DNA of 44,026 bases, from positions 1 through 44,026 of the forward strand of contig DATNFW010000018.1 in NCBI GenBank assembly GCA_035606175.1, in the 5' to 3' direction. Below, piece after piece: positions 1 to 8,486 of this stretch (positions within the stretch are counted from its first letter, which is position 1; every line of letters begins with the position of its first letter). Source of the stretch: JASHUC01 sp035606175 (GTDB taxonomy: Bacteria > Pseudomonadota > Gammaproteobacteria > Steroidobacterales > Steroidobacteraceae). The notes under the pieces were generated by a model. That model worked only from the letters and a program-made list of their open reading frames with translations. It had not been told where the DNA came from and did no database searches. The translations under genes were made by a program, and so were the position numbers.

Positions 1-2958
1 GGCATCGAGCGCCGCCTGCAGCGCCGTCGGTGCGGGTTCGCCCGCCCCTTCCGCAGCGAGCCGCTCGCGCGCGAAGCTCACCACCAGGATGCTGTTCGCG
101 GTCGCAACCCCGACCGCCATGATCGCGCCGGTGAGCGCCGGCACGCTGAGTGTCGTGCCCGATGCGAGCAGGAACCAGGCGATGCCGGCGAGTGTGGCGG
201 GCAGCGCCGAGATGATGATGAACGGGTCCGTCCAGGACTGAAAATTGACGACCATCAAGAGGTAGATGAGCACGATCGCGCCGGCGATGCCGATCGCGAG
301 GCCGGTATACGACTCCAGCATCGTCTCGACCTGCCCGCGCATCACGATGCGCGTGCCGCGGGGCAGTTTGCCGTTCCACGCGGCGATCCGCGCCCGGATA
401 TCCTGCGCGACCGCGCCTAAATCCCGGCCCTGCACGGCGCCATAGATGTCGATGACCGGCTGCGCATCGTAGTGCGAGACGATCGCGGGACCGAAGCCGC
501 GGGTGACCGTGGCCAAGCCGCCGAGAATCTGCGTCCCGCCCGGCGCATCGATCGGCACGTTCTCGAGGTCCTGGAGCGAGGTCATGCGGTACTGCGGGAC
601 CTCGGCGACGAGCGGATAAGAGATGCCGTTCTGCGGGTTGAGCCAGAACGTCGGGGCAACCTGACCGCTTCCGGAGAGGGTGAGCAGCAGGTTGTTCGCA
701 ATGTCGGATTGGTTGATGCCGAGCTGCTCCGCGCGCGTGCGGTCCGTCTCAACGTGCAGCTCCGGCAGATTGAACAGCTGCTGGATACGCAGGTCTGCGA
801 GCCCTGGAACGCGGCGCAGCGACTCGAGGAGCCCGTCGGCGATGTCCCGATTCTTGGCGCTCGAGCCCACGATCTGCACGTCGATCGGCGCCGGCGCGCC
901 GAAGTTCAGGATCTGACTCACGATGTCCGCCGGCAGGAAGGCGAAGCTCGTGCCGGGAAACTCCTTCGGCAGACGTGCGCGCAATTGCGCGATGTACCCG
1001 GCCGTGGGGCGGTGATCCGCGGCGAGTGAGATCAGGATATCGGCGTCCGAGCTGCCGATCGTGCCCGAGTTGCTGTAGGTGAGATTGATGCTCGAGACGG
1101 GCATGCCGACGTTGTCCACGACGCTCGCGATCTCATCCGACGGGATGACCTTGCGCACCGCTGCTTCGACGTGATCGACCAGCGCCGCGCTGTCCTCGAC
1201 GCGCAGGCCGGTCGGCCCGCGCACGTGGAGCTTGATCTGCCCGGCGTCCACTTCGGGGAAGAAGTTGCGCCCGAGCAGGGGATAGATGAGGAGCGACAGC
1301 ACCATCGCGCCGAGGAACAGCGGAATGAACAGACGGCGATGACCGAGAATCGACTCGAGCAGCGCGCGATAGCGCAGGCGGGTGCGCTCGAATGCGGACT
1401 CGAAAACGAGTTGCGCCCGCTTCAGGGCGCCCGCGCGGGCGGCAGCCGCGCGCTCTTCGGCGGCGGTGCGCAGCCAGTATTTGGCGAGCGTGGCGACGAG
1501 CGTGCGGGAGAGCACAAAGGAGGTCAGCATCGCGAACACGACCGCCTCGGCCATGGGCACGAACAGGTAGCGCGCCACGCCGGAGAGCAGGAACATCGGC
1601 ACGAACACGATGCAGATCGAAAGAGTCGAGACGAATGCCGGCAGAATGATCTGGTGCGCGCCCGTGAGGATTGCCGATTCCACATCGCGGCCTTCCTCGA
1701 GATAGCGGTTGATGTTCTCCACCGTGACCGTCGCATCGTCCACGAGAATGCCGACCGCGAGCGCGAGGCCGCCGAGCGTCATGAGATTGATCGTCTCGCC
1801 GAGCGCATCGAGCAGGATGATCGAGGACAGGATCGACAGGGGGATCGAGATGGTGACGATCAGCGTGCTGCGCCATGTCCCGAGGAACAGCAGGATCATG
1901 AGCGCGGTGAGCGCCGCGGCGACCACCGCCTCGACGATCACGCCGCGAATGGCGGCGCGCACGAACACGGACTGATCGCCCGTCGGCGTGATCGAGGCGC
2001 CCTCGGGCAGCAGCTCGCGCACGAACGGCAGTCGATCCTCGATCGATTTGACGATGCTGAGCGTCGAGGCCGTCCCTGTCTTCTGGATCGACATGAGCAC
2101 CGCGCGCCGGCCGTTCACGCGCACGATGTTCGTCTGCGGCGGATGGCCATCGTGCACGAACGCCACGTCGCGAACGTACGTGACGGTGCCGTTACGGCTG
2201 CGGATCGGCAGATCGTTCAACCGCTCGACCGTGAGCGGGCTCGCATTGAGCTTCACGTTGTACTCGGTCGCGCCGATCTTCTCGGTTCCGGCGGGCACGA
2301 TGAGATTCTGCGTGGCAATCGCATCGAGCACATCGACCGGGGAGAGTCCCTGAGCGCGCAGCGCAGCCGGTTTCAAATCGATCTCGATCTGGCGCACCTC
2401 CCCGCCGTAGGGGTAGGGGACCGACGCGCCGGCGACGGTCGCGATCTGGGCGCGGATGATCTGATTGCCGAAATCGAACAGCTGCGCTTCCGTCAGCCGG
2501 TCGCTCGACATCGCGAGCTGGATGATGGGCACGCTCGAGGCGTTGTACTTGAGGATGAGAGGCGGCTGGATGCCGGGCGGCATCTGCTTCAAGGACACCT
2601 GCGCGAACGACTCGACCTGCGCCATCGCGAGATTGATATCGACGCCCGGCTGGAAGAACAGCTTGATCACGGTCATGCCGGGGTAGCTCTGCGACTCGAC
2701 GTGCTGTACGTCGTTCACGAGCGTCGTGACGTAGCGCTCGATCTGCCCCGTGATGCGGCCGGCCATCTCATCGGGCGGCATGCCGGTGTACTGGAAAGTC
2801 ACCGCAATGATCGGGATGCGGATCTCGGGAAAGATATCCGTCGCCATGCCGGGGCGAAGCGGAGTGCCGAGAATCACCAGGGCCCCGAGGATCGGCAGCA
2901 GCAGCGCGAGGACGATGAAGGTGTAGGGGCGCCGGAGCGCCACCCGGATGATCCACAT
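1..2958 (-). CDS. RND-family efflux transporter permease, 3' end outside the window
   Basis: The frame runs open from an ATG at 2958 to base 1 (986 codons, no stop), so the last part of an about 1,030-1,050 residue protein is missing. It is an inner-membrane, proton-driven RND permease of the AcrB/HAE1 type. The start MWIIRVALRRPYTFIVLAL is the first transmembrane helix. Two large periplasmic loops follow, each preceding a membrane bundle. In the fourth helix the motif GILVDDATVTVEN carries the paired aspartates used for proton relay. The motif SRTLVATLAKYWL resembles a subgroup usually annotated only as efflux RND permease, so substrate cannot be told. The gene directly upstream is an esterase, not the usual periplasmic adaptor; an adaptor could lie downstream, outside the window. 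The Shine-Dalgarno sequence is weak. A 12-base palindrome lies 46 bases before the start. Confidence 0.93.
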   Translation of the reverse strand, partial: MWIIRVALRRPYTFIVLALLLPILGALVILGTPLRPGMATDIFPEIRIPIIAVTFQYTGMPPDEMAGRITGQIERYVTTLVNDVQHVESQSYPGMTVIKLFFQPGVDINLAMAQVESFAQVSLKQMPPGIQPPLILKYNASSVPIIQLAMSSDRLTEAQLFDFGNQIIRAQIATVAGASVPYPYGGEVRQIEIDLKPAALRAQGLSPVDVLDAIATQNLIVPAGTEKIGATEYNVKLNASPLTVERLNDLPIRSRNGTVTYVRDVAFVHDGHPPQTNIVRVNGRRAVLMSIQKTGTASTLSIVKSIEDRLPFVRELLPEGASITPTGDQSVFVRAAIRGVIVEAVVAAALTALMILLFLGTWRSTLIVTISIPLSILSSIILLDALGETINLMTLGGLALAVGILVDDATVTVENINRYLEEGRDVESAILTGAHQIILPAFVSTLSICIVFVPMFLLSGVARYLFVPMAEAVVFAMLTSFVLSRTLVATLAKYWLRTAAEERAAAARAGALKRAQLVFESAFERTRLRYRALLESILGHRRLFIPLFLGAMVLSLLIYPLLGRNFFPEVDAGQIKLHVRGPTGLRVEDSAALVDHVEAAVRKVIPSDEIASVVDNVGMPVSSINLTYSNSGTIGSSDADILISLAADHRPTAGYIAQLRARLPKEFPGTSFAFLPADIVSQILNFGAPAPIDVQIVGSSAKNRDIADGLLESLRRVPGLADLRIQQLFNLPELHVETDRTRAEQLGINQSDIANNLLLTLSGSGQVAPTFWLNPQNGISYPLVAEVPQYRMTSLQDLENVPIDAPGGTQILGGLATVTRGFGPAIVSHYDAQPVIDIYGAVQGRDLGAVAQDIRARIAAWNGKLPRGTRIVMRGQVETMLESYTGLAIGIAGAIVLIYLLMVVNFQSWTDPFIIISALPATLAGIAWFLLASGTTLSVPALTGAIMAVGVATANSILVVSFARERLAAEGAGEPAPTALQAALDA

Positions 2959-3003
2959 GGTCCGTGAGGGGTCCTGTAAGCGACGACTGCCGCTCAGGTC
3001 TCG

Positions 3004-3015
3004 ATTATCGATAAT
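3004..3015. promoter_or_regulatory. Perfect 12-bp palindrome upstream of the RND permease
   Basis: ATTATCGATAAT is a perfect palindrome and an AT-rich island in GC-rich surroundings. It lies between the end of the esterase gene (3093) and the permease start (2958), in the 134-base spacer where the permease promoter would sit. Its size suits a dimeric repressor half-site pair, but no regulator gene lies next to it, so operator function is only inferred. Confidence 0.3.
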
Positions 3016-3092
3016 TTACAGGCGCAGGCGCAAGCGCTTCACGACGCGCTCGCGCTCGCATCCGGCTCACCCGCGACCCGACCGACCCCACC

Positions 3093-4229
3093 TCACCGGA
3101 ATGCCAGATGCCGGCTGAAGAACGGCAGGACTTGGTCCTCGAGCCGCCGCTGGATGTGATCGACGTGATTGCCTCGATAGATCGCGAAGTCGTGCGCGAT
3201 GCCGTAGCCCTTGAACTTCTTGTCGAGCGTGCGGATCGTATCGGCGATCCCGACATCGCGATCGCCCGCGTCGAATGCGATCGCCGCGTACGACTTGAGG
3301 CTCGGGATGTACTGGTCGACCATGGCGAGCGGGGCGTTCGCCGCCCACTCGGCGATCACCGCGGGAACGGGCTTGCCATCCTCGATCGGCAGATCGAAGA
3401 ACCGCGGCGGGCTTCCCGGATCGGGCGACCATGCGGCTGCCGAGGCGAGCATGGCCTTGGTCCCGAAATCCGCCGCCGCGATCGCGGCATCCGTTCGAGC
3501 CTCGGCGGCGCGCGCCATGATCGCGGGGCTCGGATGCAGGTTCGCTCCCAAACAGCAGGGACTCAAAGCGTAGATGCTCGAATAGACGCCGGGATATTTC
3601 ATCGCCAGGCGCAGCGTCCCGTACCCTCCCATCGAATGTCCGGCGAGTCCGCGGCTCGCCGGCGCGGAGAGCGTACGGTAATGGCCGTCGATATACCGCA
3701 CCAGATCGTGCGTGACGAAGGCCTCCCAGTCTCCGGTGACGATCGAGCTCGAGTACATGCTGCCCGCGTATTTGGTGAAGGCATTGGGCATGACGATGAT
3801 CATCTCGCGCACACCGTGCGCGTAGGCGTCGTCCGCCGCTCGCTGAACGTTGACGAAATGCGGCCCCTTCAGTCCGAACCAGAGATCGTCGGAGTCCGTG
3901 AAGCCGTGCAACACGTAGAGCACGGGATAGCGGCGCTCGGGCGACTTCGCATAGCTCGGCGGCAGATAGATCGAGACTTGACGATCCGGGGAATCGCCCT
4001 CGAGATTGCCCACGAGTGACGGACCGTGCACGACGACGCGCTCGTAATGACCTCGCGGGCTGCGCGGGGGTGAGTACAAAGGAGAAGACAAGGCCGGCGC
4101 GGCGGCTCTCGAGCCGGCAGTTGCAGCGCCCGGGCGCCCGGCTGCCGATGCGGGCGCGATCGCGACAGTGGCTGTCAATGCGCACGTGAACAGTGAGGCG
4201 AGTACCGTGATGTTGACGTGAAGCTTCAT
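3093..4229 (-). CDS. Secreted alpha/beta-hydrolase esterase (esterase D / PF00756 type)
   Basis: This 378-residue protein begins at the ATG at 4229, which has AAGGGA about seven bases upstream; longer in-frame starts lie in non-coding-looking sequence. The N-terminus (MKLHVNITVLASLFTCAL, then ATVAIAPASAA) is a Sec signal peptide, so the enzyme is predicted to be periplasmic or secreted. The mature part has the putative-esterase fold: YLPPSYAKSPERRYPVLYVLHG leads into the oxyanion region, GHSMGGYG (about residues 205-212) carries the nucleophilic serine, and a late Asp and the His in GNHVDH complete the triad. The family hydrolyses carboxyl esters, including acyl-sugar, feruloyl and S-formylglutathione substrates. 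The signal peptide argues against a cytosolic S-formylglutathione hydrolase. It ends 134 bases before the RND permease and could share its transcript. Confidence 0.88.
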   Translation of the reverse strand: MKLHVNITVLASLFTCALTATVAIAPASAAGRPGAATAGSRAAAPALSSPLYSPPRSPRGHYERVVVHGPSLVGNLEGDSPDRQVSIYLPPSYAKSPERRYPVLYVLHGFTDSDDLWFGLKGPHFVNVQRAADDAYAHGVREMIIVMPNAFTKYAGSMYSSSIVTGDWEAFVTHDLVRYIDGHYRTLSAPASRGLAGHSMGGYGTLRLAMKYPGVYSSIYALSPCCLGANLHPSPAIMARAAEARTDAAIAAADFGTKAMLASAAAWSPDPGSPPRFFDLPIEDGKPVPAVIAEWAANAPLAMVDQYIPSLKSYAAIAFDAGDRDVGIADTIRTLDKKFKGYGIAHDFAIYRGNHVDHIQRRLEDQVLPFFSRHLAFR

Positions 4230-4338
4230 GTCGCGTCCCTTGAATCGCCAAATGAGTCGCAAACGTTGCGCGCCGACCGTTACGTTATGCTGACACGCGC
4301 GAGCCGACTTGAACACCGTCCGAAGAGGAGGCCGACTC

Positions 4339-4815
4339 ATGTCGCCGAAAACTAAAGTTCCCGTCGAGGATCGCATGGAGCTGCACGAGCTGATCGCCCG
4401 CTACGCATGGGCGCTCGATACGGGCGATGTGGAAGGCTATGTCGATTGCTTCTTCGAGGATGGCTGGATCGAGCACGACCCGCCGGGGCTCTGCAAGGGA
4501 CGCGAGGCGATTCGCAAGCTGACGGAGCTCCTCTGGTACGAGAGCCCTGCCAACTACCTCGGCCGTCAGCATCGCATGAGTCAGACGCTCATGACGCAGG
4601 AGGAGGGCGGTATTCGCATTCGGGCGTTCTGGTCGATCTTGCAGCACGACGTGTTCACCGATCGGAATTTCGTCTACGGCCTCGGACGCTGGAATGCGCT
4701 CGCGGCGCAAGACACCGACGGTGAATGGCGGCTCAAGACTTTGCAGGTCGAGATCTGGCGGGGCCGGGATGTGCCCTGGGTCGGTGACGAGCGTGCATGG
4801 CAGAAGCGGCAGTAG
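4339..4815 (+). CDS. SnoaL-like (NTF2-fold) protein
   Basis: A 158-residue protein. The ATG at 4339 is preferred over one ten codons earlier because AGGAGG ends seven bases before it. The pattern ELHELIARYAWALDTGDVEGY followed by CFFEDGWIEHDPPG and a closing beta-sheet stretch (WRLKTLQVEIWRG) is typical of the SnoaL-like NTF2 fold. This cone-shaped barrel is used by small isomerases, dehydratases and ring hydroxylase beta subunits. No signal peptide or membrane segment is present. It stands alone on the plus strand between two minus-strand genes and is transcribed divergently from the esterase (109-base spacer). Substrate and reaction cannot be predicted. Confidence 0.8.
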   Translation: MSPKTKVPVEDRMELHELIARYAWALDTGDVEGYVDCFFEDGWIEHDPPGLCKGREAIRKLTELLWYESPANYLGRQHRMSQTLMTQEEGGIRIRAFWSILQHDVFTDRNFVYGLGRWNALAAQDTDGEWRLKTLQVEIWRGRDVPWVGDERAWQKRQ

Positions 4816-4858
4816 TCTCGCTACGGCCGCGCCAATCGCCGAGCGGCCGCGGTTGCCG

Positions 4859-5758
4859 TCATTTGCCGCTGTTGCCGCTGTTGCCTGCGTTGCCGCGGTT
4901 CGCACCGTTGCCGCGGCTCCCGCCGTTGCCACGAAACTGCGACTGCAGCAAATGCGTCAGCGTATGCACGTAGCGGAGCTTGCCGTTCTCGAGGCGAAAC
5001 AGATGACTGTCCGGGGCACCGCTCCCGCCGGTCGCGCCTCCGGCACCGAACGTGCAGAACACCTGCACCGCGCCGAGCACCTCGTCGACGACGAAATGCC
5101 GATTGACGATATTGACCCCGCCCGGAACGCCCACGGAACAGCTGTCCGCGGGTGAGCCCTTGCCGGTATAACCCCTGCCGCCCTCGGTACGCTCGCAGGG
5201 GTAACCCCACGGCACGAGGTCGATCTTCTGCTCCAGGAATGCATCGAGATACGCGTTGGCGGCTGCGACCAGCACCTCGCGCGATTCACGGTTCTCCGCA
5301 GGGACCGGATTCCAATTTTCCTGCGAGGAATGCTTCAGGTACGCGTCGGCATCGAACAGCCAGTAGCCAGGCGCCGTCCAGAGAATCTCGATCTCCACGA
5401 TCTTCTCGTGGTCGACGCGCAGGCGCGTGCCGAGGACGTACGGCGCAGCCTTGTCGGTCACGATCGATTCGGTGAATGTCTGGCAAGTCGTGGTGTCGAG
5501 GAGACTGCGATGCTGCGCGATATTCAGCGGCTTGTTGATGAATCCTTTGTGGATGTCGGCCCGCGCGGCGTTCTCCCAATAGCCGACGCCGTTGGCGAGC
5601 GGCAAGCCCGAGAGATCCCCTTTCGCCTGGGCACCGAGGTAGAGGTCGACCGCTTGCTGCAGGCCCGGTCGAGTGCAGGAGATCTCTGCATGGCTCAGTG
5701 CCGGGGTCAGCAAGGCGCCGAGGGCGAGGCAGAGATACGCGAGAGTGATACGTTTCAT
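4859..5758 (-). CDS. Secreted protein with Gly/Asn-rich C-terminal tail, coupled to the PQQ dehydrogenase
   Basis: A 299-residue protein. The ATG at 5758 overlaps the TGA of the upstream dehydrogenase as ATGA, so translation is probably coupled. The N-terminus MKRITLAYLCLALGALLTP followed by ALSHA is a Sec signal peptide. The body looks like two related halves, each opening with a helix of the type VDLYLGAQAKGD / ANAYLDAFLEQKID. This recalls NTF2-like or DUF8021-like secreted proteins (GVNIVNRHFVVDEVLGAV resembles the conserved strand of that group); the resemblance is from memory and tentative. At least six cysteines in the mature part (CTR, TTCQ, YPCER, DSCSV, VFCTF) could form disulfides. 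The last 25 residues are a low-complexity run of GN repeats. Function is unknown; export and coupling suggest it works with the periplasmic dehydrogenase. Confidence 0.75.
   Translation of the reverse strand: MKRITLAYLCLALGALLTPALSHAEISCTRPGLQQAVDLYLGAQAKGDLSGLPLANGVGYWENAARADIHKGFINKPLNIAQHRSLLDTTTCQTFTESIVTDKAAPYVLGTRLRVDHEKIVEIEILWTAPGYWLFDADAYLKHSSQENWNPVPAENRESREVLVAAANAYLDAFLEQKIDLVPWGYPCERTEGGRGYTGKGSPADSCSVGVPGGVNIVNRHFVVDEVLGAVQVFCTFGAGGATGGSGAPDSHLFRLENGKLRYVHTLTHLLQSQFRGNGGSRGNGANRGNAGNSGNSGK
4862..4930 (-). repeat. Short tandem repeats encoding a Gly-Asn-rich tail
   Basis: Imperfect 6-9 base units built on GGCAAC (read as gttgcc on the plus strand) encode FRGNGGSRGNGANRG and then NAGNSGNSGK. 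The arrangement is a degenerate minisatellite at the end of the secreted protein gene. Such tracts change length easily by slippage. The tail is hydrophilic and probably disordered. Confidence 0.7.
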
Positions 5759-7950
5759 CGAGCGTGACCTGTCTGCTGCCGCGGCCGGCCGAACGGGCTG
5801 AAAAAGCCAGGCCCGCGCTCCTTCAGCACGATGGCCTGCGAGATCAAATAATCGCGAATGGCCGCCGTATCCTCGGGCTTCAAGTCCTTCGCGAAAGAGC
5901 CCATGCCCTTGTCCGCGCGGACGCCCTGCAGCACCACCGCATCGAAGCCCGGCTGCGTCCAAAGGAGCGGCGTGACCGTGAGGTTCGGGAAGCTCGTGCG
6001 CGCCTGGAAACCGTCCGCGCCATGACAGACCGAGCAGTACTGCGAGTAGAGTTCCCCGCCGCGAGTGACGACTGCCGCGGAGGCCGTCAAGGGCGGCGGA
6101 TCGACCTTCCGCGGCGTGTAGGGCTGCGGCGGGGGCAGCACGGCCTTGCCGCCGAGTGAGAACACGAGCATGCGCGCGTTGGTCGGCGCGAAGTAGTCGC
6201 CCTGGGCGGCGCCCCCGACGCTTGCCGCGACGTACTGCACCCCGTCGAGCTCGTAGGTGATCGGTGCGGCGAACACGCCCGTCTCTGCGCCGAAGCTCCA
6301 GAGCTTCGCGCCGGACTTCGCATCGTATGCGCTCAGCACATCGCCCTGTCCGTTGCCCATGAAGACGAGATTGCCGGCGGTCGCGAGAACACCGCTCGTC
6401 GGCAGGCCGCGCGTGAATTGCTCGGTCTCCCACACGACCTTGCGTGCGACCGGATCCCAGGCCTCGAGCCGGCCGCGCACGCCGCTGCGGTCATACGGCT
6501 GAAGCTTGCCGGGGGCGAGTCGAGCACCGAACGCGATGCCGAGATTGAAACCGGGGCGGCGCGCCGCGGCGCTGTCCGGACTCGGGCTCGCCATCGTCAT
6601 ATAGGCTTCCCACGCTGGGATGTAGACGAGTCCCGTGAGCGGACTGAAGGCATTCGGATGCCAGCTGTGGCCGCCCTGCACGCCCGGCGCGAGGTCCCAG
6701 GGATGCTTCGCGTAGCGGGCGGCCGGCACCACTATCGGGCGGCCGGTCTCCATGTCCACGCCCTTGGCCCAGTTGACGACGGTGAACGGATCGGCGCTGA
6801 TGAGCTTGCCGGTCGCGGCCTCGAGAACGTAGAAGAAGCCGTTCTTCGAGGGCTGCAGGATGACGTGCTCTTTCTTACCGCCGATCGTGAGATCCGCGGT
6901 CATCATCGGACTCACCGCATCGTAGTCCCAGGCATCCGCCGGCGTCTCCTGGTAGTGCCAGACGTACTCGCCTGTCTCGGGCCTCACGGCGATGATCGAG
7001 GCGGTATACAGATCGTCCCCGCTGCCCGGCTCACGAACCCGCGGATTCCACGGCGTCGCATTGCCGGTACCGAAGTAGAGCAGATCGGTCACCGGATCGT
7101 AGACGGCCGCATCCCATACCGTGCCGCCGCCGCCGTATTTCCACCAGTCGCCGCTCCAGGTTTTGGCAGCCTTCGCCATCACGGGGTCGGATGCGGCTCC
7201 GTCCGGTCCTTTCGCCGGATTGCCCGGCACGGTCCAGAACCGCCAGGCTTGCTTGCCGGTTTCGGTGTCATAGGCCGCGATGAAGCCGCGCACGCCGTAC
7301 TCGCCACCCGAGGCGCCGATGAACACTTTGCCCTTCGCGACGCGCGGGGCCATGGTGATGTTGTATTTGACCGTCATGTCGCCGAGCCCGAGGCTTTCGG
7401 GCACCACGTCGGTCGACCAGACCTCCTTGCCGGTCTTCGCATCGATCGCGATCAGACGGGCATCGAGCGTGCCGATGAAGAGCTTGCCGCGCCAGGCGGC
7501 GAGGCCGCGATTGACGAGGCCGAGGTTGTAGCGCAGATGCTCGCCGTGGATCTGCGGGTTGTATTCCCACAGCTTCTTGCCGGTCTTTCCATCGAACGCG
7601 TCGACTACGTCCTTCGCCGTCGAGACGTAAATCACACCATCGATGTAGAGGGGCGAGCCGTACTGGTTCTGATTGGTGTCGTAGTCCGCATACCATGCGA
7701 GACCGAGCTTTCCGACGTTGCTCGAATCGATCTGCGTGAGTTTGCTGAAGCGCTGCTCGGAGTAGGTGCCCCCGTAGGTCATCCACTCGCCGGGTTCATC
7801 GGCCGCATGCACGAGGCGATCGCCGTTGACGTTCGCAGCGGCAGCACCGCCCCCCGATGCCGCCACGGGCGCCGGTTGGTTTTTCGTGCAGCCCGCCAGC
7901 ATCACGGCGGATATCAGCAAGCCCATTCCGAGCGCGCGCGTACCGATCAT
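5755..7950 (-). CDS. PQQ-dependent alcohol dehydrogenase with C-terminal cytochrome c domain (lipoprotein)
   Basis: 731 residues from the ATG at 7950 (a GTG lies one codon earlier). MLAGC is a lipobox with Cys21, so the protein should be anchored as a periplasmic lipoprotein. Residues about 45-600 form the eight-bladed PQQ propeller with repeated tryptophan-docking motifs (DAKTGKEVWS, DAKSGAKLWSF). Probable cofactor residues are Glu217 (GGEYGV) and Asn297 (GTGN) for the metal, Asp342 (WDYD) as catalytic base, Trp279 stacking under PQQ and Lys369. A cytochrome c domain follows: CSVCH at 639-643 and axial Met683. Such quinohaemoproteins oxidise alcohols and pass electrons to the respiratory chain. 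Two oddities: the adjacent Cys-Cys pair normal in this family is replaced by Asn-Leu near 142-143, and Asp344 two residues after the base resembles lanthanide-using enzymes. The substrate is unknown. Confidence 0.92.
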   Translation of the reverse strand: MIGTRALGMGLLISAVMLAGCTKNQPAPVAASGGGAAAANVNGDRLVHAADEPGEWMTYGGTYSEQRFSKLTQIDSSNVGKLGLAWYADYDTNQNQYGSPLYIDGVIYVSTAKDVVDAFDGKTGKKLWEYNPQIHGEHLRYNLGLVNRGLAAWRGKLFIGTLDARLIAIDAKTGKEVWSTDVVPESLGLGDMTVKYNITMAPRVAKGKVFIGASGGEYGVRGFIAAYDTETGKQAWRFWTVPGNPAKGPDGAASDPVMAKAAKTWSGDWWKYGGGGTVWDAAVYDPVTDLLYFGTGNATPWNPRVREPGSGDDLYTASIIAVRPETGEYVWHYQETPADAWDYDAVSPMMTADLTIGGKKEHVILQPSKNGFFYVLEAATGKLISADPFTVVNWAKGVDMETGRPIVVPAARYAKHPWDLAPGVQGGHSWHPNAFSPLTGLVYIPAWEAYMTMASPSPDSAAARRPGFNLGIAFGARLAPGKLQPYDRSGVRGRLEAWDPVARKVVWETEQFTRGLPTSGVLATAGNLVFMGNGQGDVLSAYDAKSGAKLWSFGAETGVFAAPITYELDGVQYVAASVGGAAQGDYFAPTNARMLVFSLGGKAVLPPPQPYTPRKVDPPPLTASAAVVTRGGELYSQYCSVCHGADGFQARTSFPNLTVTPLLWTQPGFDAVVLQGVRADKGMGSFAKDLKPEDTAAIRDYLISQAIVLKERGPGFFSPFGRPRQQTGHAR

Positions 7951-8046
7951 CACGGGCCCCCCAGCGGTGGTCGTTGTGTTGGCTCTGCGGAGCGCCGATC
8001 TTAGCTCGAAAATCCCGCGGCTGGCAGCGAGCGCCGGGCACGCCGG

Positions 8047-8475
8047 CTATGCATCGGAGGTCACGAGTGAGTTGACGTATTCCGCCGGAAAGGCGAGCTC
8101 GCGCAGCGTGCGCTGCAGCCGCAAGGCGTAACTCTGATTGCGCTCGTCGGCTCGCGGGGCCTCGAGCAGGTTGTAGCACAGGGCGGGAATGGGTGCGCCC
8201 CCGTCGAGGGGCCGCGCGAGAACCGCCTCGGGACGGTACTGCTCGAGTCCGGAGGCGCAGTAGAGGCGCTGCAGTTCTGTGCGGGTGAGCGCGATCAGCA
8301 TTCCGTACGCGCGCGCACCCGGCTCCGGAATCAACGTGGCTCGATGCCCGATGCGCAATCCGAAGTCATCGACGTAAGCGCGGCGCGGGTTGCCCGCGAG
8401 AACACCGCTTTCGGCGAGGATCGCGGAATCCATGAACAGGCCATAGAAAAATCCATCGATGCGTCGCTCACTCAT
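8047..8475 (-). CDS. Gamma-glutamylcyclotransferase-like (AIG2/GGCT fold) protein
   Basis: A 142-residue protein starting at the ATG at 8475, eleven bases after the AlgH stop; the earlier part of the open frame lies inside algH and is ignored. The start DGFFYGLFMD matches the YGxLM phosphate-type loop of the GGCT/AIG2 fold, followed by YGMLIALTRTELQRLY, the strand and helix that precede the catalytic position. Family members cyclise gamma-glutamyl amines or act on related amide bonds. In the usual pattern a catalytic Glu sits in LDxxEG; here the aligned stretch is LYCASGLEQY, so that Glu seems replaced by Ser, and the biochemical activity is uncertain. It is the last gene of a tight five-gene run; the PQQ dehydrogenase follows after 96 bases. 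Confidence 0.7.
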   Translation of the reverse strand: MSERRIDGFFYGLFMDSAILAESGVLAGNPRRAYVDDFGLRIGHRATLIPEPGARAYGMLIALTRTELQRLYCASGLEQYRPEAVLARPLDGGAPIPALCYNLLEAPRADERNQSYALRLQRTLRELAFPAEYVNSLVTSDA

Positions 8476-8486
8476 TGAGGCGCTCG

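Noticed and set aside
1171..2967. Long plus-strand open frame (598 codons) opposite the RND permease
   Set aside because: The product is an Arg/His/Asp-rich low-information sequence typical of the antisense of a GC-rich gene; the minus-strand frame gives a clear RND protein.
4258..4270. CGCAA-ACG-TTGCG inverted repeat between esterase and SnoaL-like gene, resembling a PurR/LacI-family operator
   Set aside because: It is one base short of the PurR-type spacing, and no LacI-family gene is in the window; too short to claim.
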